Made by a program: the position numbers and the translations under genes. The notes under the pieces are model-generated. The model made no database searches and was not told the origin of the DNA. It was given only the letters and a program-made list of their open reading frames with translations. Source: Hamiltosporidium magnivora (Eukaryota > Microsporidia > Dubosqiidae). Taken from it: DNA of 33,347 nt. The first letter of the stretch is position 1. Each line of letters begins with the position of its first letter. The stretch lies in contig PITI01000026.1 in NCBI GenBank assembly GCA_004325065.1, forward strand, positions 1-33,347, in the 5' to 3' direction. Below, in pieces: positions 23,802 to 33,347 of the stretch.

Positions 23802-24278
23802 TTTATCAATCCTATAAAAAAATAATATAAATGTATTTTTTTTCTGGAATGAAATAGAACTTTAAAAAAAACTGTTACAAATTTTCATAATTATTTCTAT
23901 ATTTGATAATGAAAGATCAAAATGCAGTTTAAGCATTGAAGGATATCATAATTCTAACCGAAAATAATATCATATAGTATGCTAGGTTTTTCGAATAGAC
24001 AACGGCTTTAGAAATCTTTGGTATAAATTTTTCTTTTCCTCGTAATTTTCTGAAATAATAGTGGTTGAAAACGGCAAAATTGTTGATAAAAAGAAGATTT
24101 TAGTACATTTGAACATATAATATAATGAATTACTTTTTTTGATTCCATGCCAAAACCATAGAAACCAAACATCTACTACGGATTTATTAAAATTAAAGTC
24201 ACTTCAATTTTTGTTTTTGGTTTGATATATATCAATAATATCTTAATACAAGACAGTGTAAATTACATTAATTTATAC
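23802..24278. other. Upstream region of copy B
   Basis: This AT-rich sequence should contain the promoter of the minus-strand secreted-protein gene. No GGGTAAAA-like box is visible next to its ATG. No coding frame was recognised. Confidence 0.4.
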
Positions 24279-24690
24279 TGCAGCTAATCATGTAGGTAAT
24301 TTCAATGTAAAAGCATAAAAACCATGCCTTGCTCACTCGGGTTAGAAGACTTAGCGCCTCGGAGATATAAAAACAAAACCCTTTAAAGCCTGGAAAGATA
24401 ACTAGCAGATTATACATGTTGGTATGACGTCCTACTGTCTAGGTAGGCCCATGTAGTCTCTGAAATATATCTTAACTGGAAGTTTATTCGGATCAGAAAG
24501 TTTAGAGTAAGTGGGAATGCTGCATAGTCTTAGGGGGAGCCCAGAGGGGCTTCGATCACACTCCATGCAACTGCCTTCCCTATTAATTAGGTTCTACACA
24601 CCTGGTATCCAAAGGCTTTGGGATGTAGGTATCGCAGGGGATACCGATGGAGTGTTGGCGAAGCGGTTATTTATGTAAAACCTAAAACTA
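24279..24690 (-). repeat. Dispersed GC-richer repeat, longer inverted copy
   Basis: The part from about 24279 to 24470 is the reverse complement of window positions 178 to 1, sharing CATGTAGGTAAT, ATGTAAAAGCAT, CTCACTCG, ACTGTCTAGGT and GGCCCAT. The part to 24690 extends beyond what the first copy shows, with AGGGGGAGCCCAGAGGGGC, GATCACACTCCATGCAACTG, CAGGGGATACCGATGGAGTG and GGCGAAGCGGTTA. G and C are far more frequent than in the flanks on both sides, and the edges are sharp. No long reading frame was seen on either strand. It may be an untranslated retroelement end or a short non-autonomous element. Confidence 0.65.
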
Positions 24691-25044
24691 CGTTAATGCC
24701 ATGAAAAAAAATATAGCACTTGCACTGTTTTAAAAAGATGTGATAATTTTAAATAAAGTTAGATTTTAGATTTTTATATTCATAACAAAACGATATTACC
24801 ACTTTTTGAAATGAAAATATCTGTTAGATAAAGTAAACAAGCAGAATATCCTTTAAAATATTCAAGTTTGAATTTTACAATTTTAAAAAATTTCTATTCT
24901 TATAAAGTTAGATGATTTACGCCGAATCGTTTAATATAGAAAATATTTGAAATCTCGATTTTTTTTAAGTGCGTATTTTGGTATTTACCAATGTAATTAA
25001 GTATTATTTGATTAAAAAATATTTTACTTCTTTCTTATAAAAAA

Positions 25045-25053
25045 GGGGTAAAA
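25045..25053 (+). promoter_or_regulatory. GGGTAAAA-like box upstream of MBF1
   Basis: GGGGTAAAA ends 33 bases before the MBF1 ATG, in otherwise G-poor sequence. GGGTAAAA-like and CCC/GGG-like signals just upstream of start codons have been described in microsporidia such as Enterocytozoon bieneusi and Encephalitozoon. It is likely a core promoter or start-proximal element. The same box is not evident at the other genes here. Confidence 0.45.
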
Positions 25054-25086
25054 ATTATAAAATATTTTTTTGAATGAATCCTTAAA

Positions 25087-25389
25087 ATGCCAAGCGATTT
25101 TGATACAAAAAAAGTAGTTTTAACAAAAAAAATTCCATCAAAGCCAAAAGAAATAAAAGAAGAAGGAGAAACTGAAAAAGATTTTGTTGGGAAAGAAATT
25201 GGGAGAATAATTGCTGTAAAGAGAGAAGAAAAAGAAATGACTCAAAAGCAACTTGCTACACGTATAAGCAAACCCTCCAGTTTGGTTTCTGAATGGGAAC
25301 ATGGAATCGCTGTCTATGATGATAAAATAGCAGACAAATTTGAAAAGGTTTTGGGTATAAAAATCAAGAGAAGCAACAATCGAAAGTAA
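25087..25389 (+). CDS. MBF1: Multiprotein-bridging factor 1 (MBF1), transcriptional coactivator
   Basis: This intact 100-residue protein has a lysine-rich N-terminus (1-32) and a Cro/C1-type helix-turn-helix (about 35-94): GKEIGRIIAVKREEKEMTQ, then KQLATRISKPSSLVSEWEHG, then IADKFEKVLGIKIK. MTQKQLA and the terminal LGIKIK match the MBF1/EDF1 signature (MTQKELA and LGVKLRG). In the family this protein bridges TBP and activators of the bZIP or nuclear-receptor type, and MBF1 also acts at collided ribosomes in yeast to preserve reading frame. At 100 residues it is shorter than the usual 140-150: most of the N-terminal MBF1 domain is missing, in keeping with reduced microsporidian proteins. The start is the first ATG after in-frame stops. 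TAAATAAA at the end joins stop and poly(A) signal. No neighbour lies within 1.2 kb. Confidence 0.93.
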   Translation: MPSDFDTKKVVLTKKIPSKPKEIKEEGETEKDFVGKEIGRIIAVKREEKEMTQKQLATRISKPSSLVSEWEHGIAVYDDKIADKFEKVLGIKIKRSNNRK

Positions 25390-25394
25390 ATAAA
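25389..25394 (+). terminator. Poly(A) signal overlapping the MBF1 stop codon
   Basis: AATAAA begins at the last base of the TAA stop (25387-25389), giving TAAATAAA, the same arrangement as at the CCCH gene. Confidence 0.5.
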
Positions 25395-26699
25395 TTTATT
25401 GTTTAATTTTATATTTAAAAAAATTTAATTTATAAAAGTAAAAATATTTTGGTTGAAAAATAAAAATAATATTGATTCGAACTTGATTATTTTCTTTCGT
25501 ATTTGGAACCTTAAATTTTCCGCTTGAACTTATATTTTCAACGTTCAGTATTTCATATCAACTTCGTTTTCTACATTTTTTGAAATGTATATATCATTGC
25601 CGATTTTTGATACTTTTTATACTAATTAGGAGCCTAAAAATTCAGTATTTATTCTTAAACATTCGTCATGATTAAAATGAAAGTGTAATTATGGCATAGA
25701 TATCACCTGGGTTCTCAATTTTTGGTACCAGCAGATGACTTTTCGAGATTTATAAGCTTTCAGCTAAAATTAAATTTTTGGTTCTATCGAATTAAAAGTT
25801 TGATCTAGACTGTTTTTTTAAGATATCTTATTGCTAAAAGTATCATTTTGATCATTTGAAGAGTCCAAGATAAATGCTATATTATTTATATCAACACATC
25901 CTGGTTTATACCCCAATAACTATTTCTATATAAGCCTAGAAATAATATACACTTAATGTCAAATATTTGTACTCCATATGACCTTAATATTCATAATAAT
26001 CAACAAATTTGATGAAGTACATGACAAAATAAAAATTTAGTCAATTAAACCATCATTAACAGAGGCTTACATAAGATTCACGGTTTTTACACCTGTTTCT
26101 ATTTGACAGTTTTTTCTGTTTTTTTTGTGATTAATTATGCGGACTTACTTTAAGCGAGCCCCTTCTAATTTATTAGCTTGCAATGCACGTTACAAGTTTC
26201 AGCTAAATATTAAATTATTTAATCTGCTTCGGGTTGTAATCATGCCAAAAAAATTTTAAGCTAAAGCAGCAAACGCACTGCGAGCTTTCAGAATGACAAG
26301 ATGTTTTAATATTTGATTTATGCCTAAAAATCTATCTATTCTTATTATATAAGCTAATTATTTTAAGAATGTATTGATATTGCGCTTTTTAGTCAATTGC
26401 TGGATTGCTTTAAACATCAATAAGTACTTTGCTACATTTAAATATGTAAAACAAATCTCTTTGGTTTTAGGTGACTCGATGTATTAAGGAGATTTAGTTA
26501 TTTCACAAATCGTAATATTAAGTTTAGTCAACATATTAAAATGTCTTTATTCGTTAAATTTTATGTCAGTTTAACAGATTCGCTTTAGATGCAATATTTT
26601 ATGTTTAATAATGCATCGCTTTTAACTTTGAGTTTTGGCGGTATATTCTGACATTATATAGACCGGTTCTAAGTTATTTCCTAAATAAAATTCATTCTA

Positions 26700-26718
26700 A
26701 TTACACCTTTGGTGTAAT
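26700..26718. repeat. Perfect 8-bp hairpin, 3-base loop
   Basis: ATTACACC pairs with GGTGTAAT across TTT. The tight loop and complete pairing make it one of the stronger small hairpins in the window. It is not linked to a gene. Confidence 0.5.
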
Positions 26719-26790
26719 CCTATCCCATACATTACCATATCGCCATTATTGCAATATATATCATAAAGAAAGTAACGGATAAAATGAATT

Positions 26791-26817
26791 TATCCTTGAG
26801 ATAGTTATTCAAGGATA
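26791..26817. repeat. Perfect 9-bp hairpin, 9-base loop
   Basis: TATCCTTGA pairs with TCAAGGATA. It lies 72 bases after the previous hairpin in non-coding DNA. Confidence 0.5.
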
Positions 26818-27419
26818 TTAAATGTTAGTAAGTCACAAGAAATTATTTATTGTGTTTATAATGAAATTTAGACTGCATGTTTATTTCTTATTTGAACCTA
26901 GGTTTTTGGCTAAATCAAACTGCTAGAAATGCATTCGTTTTATTGATTTGAGTTTTAAAATCTTTGTAAAGACACTGGCTTTAGAAGAGGTGTCGTTTGC
27001 CTGTAACAGACACTTTTTGGACACATGATTCTTTAAATCGAGAAAAAAACATTTAAATTTTCTTTTAGTTGTAATTTCGCTAAAATACATCCATTGATTG
27101 CATACATCTTTATACATGAAGACAAAAAGATATTTGTTATTTAATTTTCGTTTTTGCTATTACCTTGTGTTTATATAACATATTGTTTTGCAATTATCTA
27201 GACTAATTACAACATCAAAGATGTTAAAACGATTTATATAGTAGTTATAAAGGAATATTTTTTCTATAAATATCTTTGGTTTGATAGAAAATAAAAATTT
27301 AATTATAGTGTCCTAATCCATCGATCTTAAAATTAAATAGAAGAGATTATAGTTTTAAACTATTTTCCGAAGTATGCAGGGTTATTAGAACCAAGAATAC
27401 TATTAATTAAATCATTTGT

Positions 27420-29085
27420 TGTATCATCAGAGGAAATGGAAAAAATGGCTGACTATAAAGAGATTCGTAAAATCTGCCAAATAAAATGGAATAAGAGAAA
27501 AGATTTCCAAGCTTGAAATATGATAGTATACATTACATACAAAACTTACTTATCGAACATAAAAATTCCTAAATAAATAAGCTATGTATTTTGAAAAGAT
27601 TCTAATGCTAAAATCAAATGTAAATTAGAAAATAATGATATTTTTGAACAAGAGAAACATCCATTCAAAAGCCAACACTGGCAAAGACAGCAAATGAGAT
27701 AATAAAACAAGGAAACAATAAGACAAAAGGTGATGAAAAACCCGTAGCCGTGCTCTTATAATATCAAAGAGATTCCGCGAGAAACAGCATTTTTAACCTA
27801 ATCAAAGGAATATGGGCTTAAGAAAAAAACTTATTTACCGAAATTTGGTCTGATACTCTTTTTGTATAAAAAAGAATTTAAAATATAATGCGTCAACTAT
27901 AGAGAAATATCGCTTCTGAATATGATACAAAAACTTTTCAAAATAATTACAAAAAGATTTGACCCCTTCGCAGAATGTCTCTTAAAGATTACCATTATGA
28001 AAAACTAAAAGTCGGATTAACAAACGATCAAGTTTTTGCCATAAGAATGATGTTTGAAAAATCTTTTTTACATAATATATCGACAAATAATCTTTTTGTT
28101 GACTACGAGTAAGTAAATGACAGCCCAATCGGGAATTCTTCTATGAAACACGCGACGATTGAAACGGATATGAAAAGTATTGGTTTAATAAAAATGACAT
28201 TGATGCAAACAAAAAGAAAAGTATTGTTAACAAGTAATATATCTATTATTTTGGCATTAGATTAGCCTTGACCAAAGGTAATATATAATATTTTCCATTC
28301 TAAAATCCAAATTCTTACGGAAAAGTCAGTAACTTAGCGAAAAATACTCTTATTACAATATTAGATGGAATCAAACATACGAGCATGCACATAATCTGGC
28401 TATAGTGGGGAATAAAGCAGAATGTATTAATTATATTAAGGAATTATGGCGAATCAGAGAAGAACTAGACTAAAGATAAATCAAATCTGATGTAATATAA
28501 GGCAATGTCTTTATTGGCCGGCCTCCTAAAATATGATTTAAAAATCGAGTTAAATATATATTCGGAAGAGTATCGAGGTTTAAAATTCAGTATCAATTCA
28601 TACCATGATAAAACCATGCTCTTGTGATTAAAAAATAAAAGCAAAGAAAAAGACATACTTTGTGCTATAGCACTTAATGAACCCAGAAGGGATAAATCTA
28701 AACACGAAAAAGCAAATCTAACAGATAATTATTAGACATATGGTATTGTATGCATTCGAAACATTGGTTATAATATAGAGAGACGAAGATTTGCTATACA
28801 AATATGAAGAAGATATACCGAGGAAAACATTTATTCAAATGTTTGAATATTACGAGAGAGATAAGAGCAAATCTAGAAATAAATGAGCTTTATGTGGAAT
28901 CAATTTGATCACCTCTGGGAAACAGAGAAAACTTAGATCGCCAGGACACATAGAAAGACGATGACAGAAAAAGCTGTTAGTAAAAAACCTCGGACCTACA
29001 CTCGAAGGTAAAAACAAGATAAACTACGAAAAATAGGGCGACATGTGGTGGAAAAAGACCATAATAAAACATATTGTATTTTAAT
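27420..29085 (+). mobile_element. Decayed non-LTR (LINE-type) retrotransposon, reverse transcriptase remnant
   Basis: Conserved reverse-transcriptase blocks occur in order on the + strand. LFTEIWSDTLFV (about 27828) sits where the family has IPxEWxxSxIxPI. VNYREISLLNMIQKLFKII (from about 27890) matches the NYRxISLLxxxxKxF block. KVGLTNDQVFAIRMMFEKS (about 28010-28065) matches GFRxxRSTxDQIFxLRxxxEKS and is followed closely by LFVDYE, the catalytic-region strand. Further on are VLYAFETLVII-stop-RDEDL (about 28745-28790), matching the LLYGxETWxxxxxDExxL block, and KLRSPGHIERR (about 28929-28960), matching RLxWxGHVxRM. Stops and frame changes occur throughout, the YxDD catalytic block is unrecognisable, and no endonuclease or poly(A) tail was seen. 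The order fits an R4/Dong- or jockey/RTE-like LINE; the clade is uncertain. Confidence 0.7.
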
Positions 29086-31265
29086 GAAAAAACTTAGTGT
29101 AGAGCATAGAAGAATGGCGAAGGATTGTTAAAATGGTTCAAACTCTTCAAGAGCCATTTTAATAGAAAGTTAGTTGGAATTGCATCATATGTTTTCTTTT
29201 GTGATTTAAATAGTATCTGGCTTGCTATTTCTATTTTCCAAATCTTTACATCCGCCCACACATTTAAAAAGAATTCCTTTCGATTTCACTTTTAAAGTTA
29301 GAGCACGTAAATGCTTCTATCGTGAATTTAAAAGGGTTGAATCGATATGGTTAATGTATTAATGTAATTTTTTTGCAAAAATTTTTTCGAAAAAAATATT
29401 TAAAATATTAGAAAGCATGTTCTTAGGTTTTTTTGTGACTAAATGGTACCGTCCCACTACTTACTATGAAGAATTTAAAAAAGGCACAGACTATCAATTG
29501 CCAAAATAATAATGCTACTTGTCCTAGCAGCTAATAAGTATTTTTTTTCCATAAATTTATTCAGCAAAATCTATTTGCCCTAAACGATATAAAAACATAG
29601 AATTTTTTAAACTTAACTGTTTCTTTCTTGATTTTCCACATATAAAACTAAATCTAAAACATAAATTCTCCCCTATATACCAATATTATTGCATTTAAAA
29701 TGTTTAAATGGCCAAAAATAATAACAACTTGGTAATAGCTTAAACTGAGGTCGTTTTTTTTCTTTTACTAAAATAATTTGGTATTTTTATAACTAACATT
29801 TTATTTTTTTAATTTGAGATTCCATTGTGATTCATTTACTTGTTTTTTTAACGATAAATGAATTTTTCCAGGAATTTTAGAAAGACGAGTTTATAAATTT
29901 ACCTGCCTTTTAAATATGTTTGAATGTTTATACTATATTTTTTTTCAATTAACTATACAACAAAAAAAACATCTTTTGATATTTTTCAAATTTTTAATAT
30001 ATTAGTTAGCTTTATAATATTAAAAACATCCGAAATTAATTTAATTATTAAAAACAGCAAATTCAGCTTTTCTTTAATCTTAGGCTTATAAATTCGTATA
30101 TATCGGGTTTTGTAAAATTTTTAGATCTGCGTATCAATTTCGTACCAAAAAAATTGTGTTATTGAACTTTTTTTTCAGATAGATAGATAAATATGCCTAT
30201 TCTGAGATGCGCGCAGATTATATGAAATTACAAATTATGCTGTAGACATTCTCGCCGTACTTTAAATATTTTTCCCCATCAACAGGAACCAAGTATTTTT
30301 ACAAAGTTAAAGAAACAATATTATATTATTTCTGTTTATAGAATTCTTAGATCTGTTCAAATCATTTCCAGATAATGTTTTGGGTTTCAATCTTTGGTTT
30401 AAAACAAGAAATAATATTCCTGTTATTCGTGTTACTATTTCAAGTATAGATTACAATCCATCAATTTTTTCATTGCAACGAATTTTATATATGTTTTAAC
30501 CATGCCGTACCGTCTAGAATCCAAACTTTTGAGAACTAAAAATATCTTAGTCGTGAGTAACTGTATTATTTTCGAAGTGGCACATTTGAATCTGCTCGGG
30601 TTTTAAATATGAGCATTTTTTTGTTTGTACTATCAGATTTATGCGTTTCTCATTATATTTTGCATTCGTATCAATTAATATCATCCCCATAGCATTTTAA
30701 ATCTTTTTTTTTCTGCTTTTATCTTTTGTTGTATAGATATTTTTAATTTTTTTTTAATATTAAAAGCACCTAAGTTTAATACTTAACAAATTGCTATACT
30801 ATCAGAATAAAAAAAATCAATTTGAAACGTCTAATTTTATCATTTAAAATTAATTTTACCTTTTTTAATTTTATTCTTAACAGAAACTAATATCTAATGT
30901 ATAAAATTTTAAAAGTATCATCTTTGGTGGAAATAAATTTATTCGTGTTTTCAATAAAGCCTGCTTTAAACATATTGATGGTTTAATTAGATGAATTACT
31001 TAATATAATTATATCAGAAATATATATCACCAAATTTATTTAATAAAATTCTGGGTTAAAATAAGGTTACGATATCTCTGTATTTTCTTCAATTTCTTTT
31101 ATCACTACCGTTTCTTCTTCCCAAATCCGACTCTTCATTTATGTTATTGGTCGGTTCCTCTAAAGTGGTTCCTCCTTGTGAAATAATGGGTGCCTTATTT
31201 TTCGGTTTAAAATTTTTTGCACCATCTTCCTTTCTACTCGCTTGTTTTAAATGAGGTGTTGGTTA
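29086..31265. other. Two-kilobase desert, T-rich on the + strand
   Basis: No gene or clear relic is visible apart from the far right end. On the minus strand 31250-31093 is open and in frame with part of the neighbouring retroelement remnant, but it is compositionally simple and may be its 3' untranslated part. Confidence 0.4.
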
Positions 31266-31267
31266 CT

Positions 31268-31853
31268 CATGCTTCAGATCTCTTAACAACACCCATTGAA
31301 GCTCTCTCATAGCTTTCTTCGGCATTTAGTCTTGACTCAAGTCCTCTTCGTCGGTCAAAGGAAATTATTTCGACTGTCTTCTTAAGTACTATAACTGAAT
31401 ATATGCCTCTACATTCATGGGTATTTCTAGTCTTTTAAGATGAGATTTATGGTATTTTGTCACAATACCGTCTCAGGTCATCACATAAGGGATTATCTCA
31501 ACACTACACTTATAAATAAGACCCAACTCATTGGCCAGCAGGTCATAGTTCCTAAGTTTTTCAGTTTCAACTATTTGAAGTGAATCTTGGGAAGTGATTC
31601 CTAATTCAATGAGTGTTATCTTATTCTTCTTCTTATCTAAAATATATATTTCTCGGGCGTTAACTCCGAATTTTAACATCAGTTTTATTCTGGTGTCCAC
31701 TCTTAGCTCTGCATACTCATTATCAAGAATTTCTTGAACTGATTGATTCCTAATTCGTTTTGAAGACTTAAACTTATATCTATTTAAGAGAAGTAAGGGT
31801 AGGCAAAAAATATATATCATACTAAGAAATAAAAAAAAATTAAAATTTAACAA
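31268..31853 (-). pseudogene. Retroelement C-terminal domain remnant, probable restriction-like endonuclease
   Basis: On the minus strand the core reads ELRVDTRIKLMLKFG, REIYILDKKKNKITLIELG, ITSQDSLQIVETEKLRNYDL, LANELGLIYKCSVEIIPYVM and then T with a TGA at 31475-31473. After it the same frame continues with DGIVTKYHKSHLKRLEIP, so the stop has probably replaced a sense codon such as TGG. Near 31395 similarity moves to another frame: VIVLKKTVEIISFDRRRG and SRLNAEESYERASMGVVKRS, ending at TGA 31268. A (P)D-x12-14-E/D strand followed by KxxxYDLL is the pattern of the restriction-like endonuclease of R2/R4/NeSL-type non-LTR elements. Here the usual PD has become RE, so it is inactive. The hydrophobic N-terminus (about residues 1-25) is probably chance read-in at a 5' truncation, which is common for LINE copies. 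Retroelement origin is likely; the endonuclease assignment is an inference. Confidence 0.55.
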
Positions 31854-33347
31854 TTTTAATTAGATCCTCAAACCGAGAATTACAAGAGGGCCGGAATATT
31901 TAAGTAGGTAGGAGGTAGTAAATTAAATTATAGATAAAAAAATAAATGAAAGTTTTATCTAATGCATTCGTTTCGATTATTAAGTGTTTGACCCCCTGAG
32001 CTCTATATTTATAGTTAAAAAAGGTAGAAATATTGTATATGTTAAAATTATTCTACTAATTGGTTTAAGTAACGAAATATCAGATCTAAAGAGCCTTTAT
32101 TTTTATATTTTAGAAAAATTTTAGATTCTAGAAGCGAGATACAAAGTTTAAAATGCTAATATTTTGAAATTTTCGTTGTAGATTATAGTTTTATATGTTA
32201 AAAGGTTATTAGCATTAATTTACTAGAAAATATATCGTTGATATAAATCCCAACGACGATTCACTGTAAAAAATAAACAGCTTTTATATAAAAATATGAG
32301 TCATTTTGTCTAAAATTTATAAGAACGAGCCTTAGTAAATGAGATTTATGTAAAATATATTTAGTGTAATATACGACTTAATTTAAATGATCTTAGCTTG
32401 AAATGTTTTAACATAACATTTATTTATGTTCAACCCAGCTTTATTTTTATATTTCGGATATTAGAAAAACCGAAGGTGGTATGTGAAGTATCCCAGTTTT
32501 TCGTAAAATATTAATTAGTATTTTCAAATTGCCGTTATAATGATTAAGCAGTAATATGAAGAGTGTAATTAAGCATACAGTAAAAAAAATTTAAAGAAAT
32601 TCTAATAAGATCTAAATCTGCTTGAAATATTCGATAAGATTTTAAAACTTTATTTCATTTTATTTGGTAAAACTTTTGTTGATGTAACTTTTAAATATTA
32701 TGCTGAATTCCATAATGAACTGAGAATGTAAAATATTTATTTATTAATTAAACATTAATCACAATAAAAATACCTTATAAGACACTAAAATCTAAAGCAA
32801 GAAACAAAACATTACTTTTATAATGCTAAGAAGAAAAGGCTAGGATTATGTCTAAAAACATTTCAATTAGAAAATGTGTCTAAAAAGTAAGTTGGTAACT
32901 AAATTGCGAAGAATCCGACTGCTATCTAAATAAAATTAAAATTAAAATTAAATATTCCACTTTTGTATTTACAACACATAAAATATATCCATTTATTAGT
33001 GTTTTATTCGGACACATAGCTTCATACATTTCTTGTTTTTTCCTGTGGACAAAATCTCAATTATAAGTTTTGATGTTTTTTTTGTTTGATTTACGTTATA
33101 AAGTAATATTTTCATATTATAAAGAAGATATAGGAAACTGCTCGAAACTATCTTTTCTATTTATAAAAGAAATTTTTATTAAATTAAATCAAATATAAGA
33201 ACTTAATATTTGCTACTCCTATATTAATGTAATTTGCCATCTAGTTTTTTATATATTTAGCAAAAAGGAGATTGAAGAAAGAGATACCAAAAAATATTTC
33301 TATTTTAAAAAAAAATAATCTATATATTTAAACCAGTTTTTAATATA
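31854..33347. other. AT-rich right flank
   Basis: No coding frame or RNA gene was recognised. A short pentanucleotide tract of AAATT units lies near 32933-32952. Confidence 0.45.

Larger units (their letters stand above)
25395..27410. other. Spacer downstream of MBF1, T-rich on the + strand
   Basis: No recognisable gene is present. Two perfect hairpins lie within 120 bases, at 26700-26718 and 26791-26817. A 64-codon minus frame at 26923-27117 shows no motif. Confidence 0.4.

Noticed and set aside
24279..24690. Structured housekeeping RNA (rRNA, RNase P, SRP)
   Set aside because: A second diverged copy at the window start and the absence of recognisable core motifs favour a dispersed repeat.
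26923..28656. Minus frames at 26923-27117 and 28465-28656
   Set aside because: The first has no motif; the second is antisense to the LINE remnant.

Overview
The window looks like part of an expanded, repeat-laden, very AT-rich eukaryotic genome, most probably a microsporidian with a large genome. The reasons are: intronless genes on both strands; a very short (100-residue) MBF1; a tristetraprolin-type CCCH protein; AATAAA poly(A) signals that overlap the stop codons; a GGGTAAAA-like box just upstream of MBF1; and many dead transposons in long gene-poor spacers. The genus cannot be fixed from sequence alone. No rRNA, tRNA, CRISPR array or bacterial-style operon was recognised.

Layout. 1-178: one end of a GC-richer dispersed repeat, cut by the window edge. 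1428-3023 (-): intact tandem CCCH zinc-finger protein. 3.0-10.1 kb: gene desert, T-rich on the + strand. 10080-12102 (+): broken copy of a putative secreted protein gene. About 12.6-13.65 kb (-): decayed DDE transposase, pogo/Tigger-like. 13.85-19.8 kb: A-rich desert. 19.78-20.04 kb: GC-richer segment resembling the 5' region of a non-LTR element. 21040-23801 (-): second, better preserved copy of the secreted protein gene, in three consecutive reading-frame blocks. 24279-24690: second, inverted copy of the window-start repeat. 25087-25389 (+): MBF1. 27.4-29.1 kb (+): decayed non-LTR retrotransposon (reverse transcriptase and C-terminal region). 31268-31853 (-): remnant of a retroelement C-terminal domain, probably a restriction-like endonuclease. 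The rest is AT-rich sequence with no recognisable gene.

Only two genes are clearly intact and nameable: the CCCH protein (probable mRNA-binding, post-transcriptional control) and MBF1 (transcriptional coactivator). They are far apart and show no operon-like link.

The most interesting item is the pair of paralogous loci at 10.1-12.1 kb (+) and 21.0-23.8 kb (-). Both encode an N-terminal signal-peptide-like segment, a polar Ser/Asn/Asp-rich region and a helical Phe/Leu-rich region. Both are interrupted mainly by in-frame stop codons rather than indels, and both appear to need a frame change of the same sense before a terminal block carrying an NCR motif. In the - copy only the last stop carries the overlapping AATAAA seen at the ends of the intact genes, so the three blocks are probably one transcription unit. 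Whether this is parallel decay of a secreted-protein family or a gene that tolerates recoding cannot be decided here.
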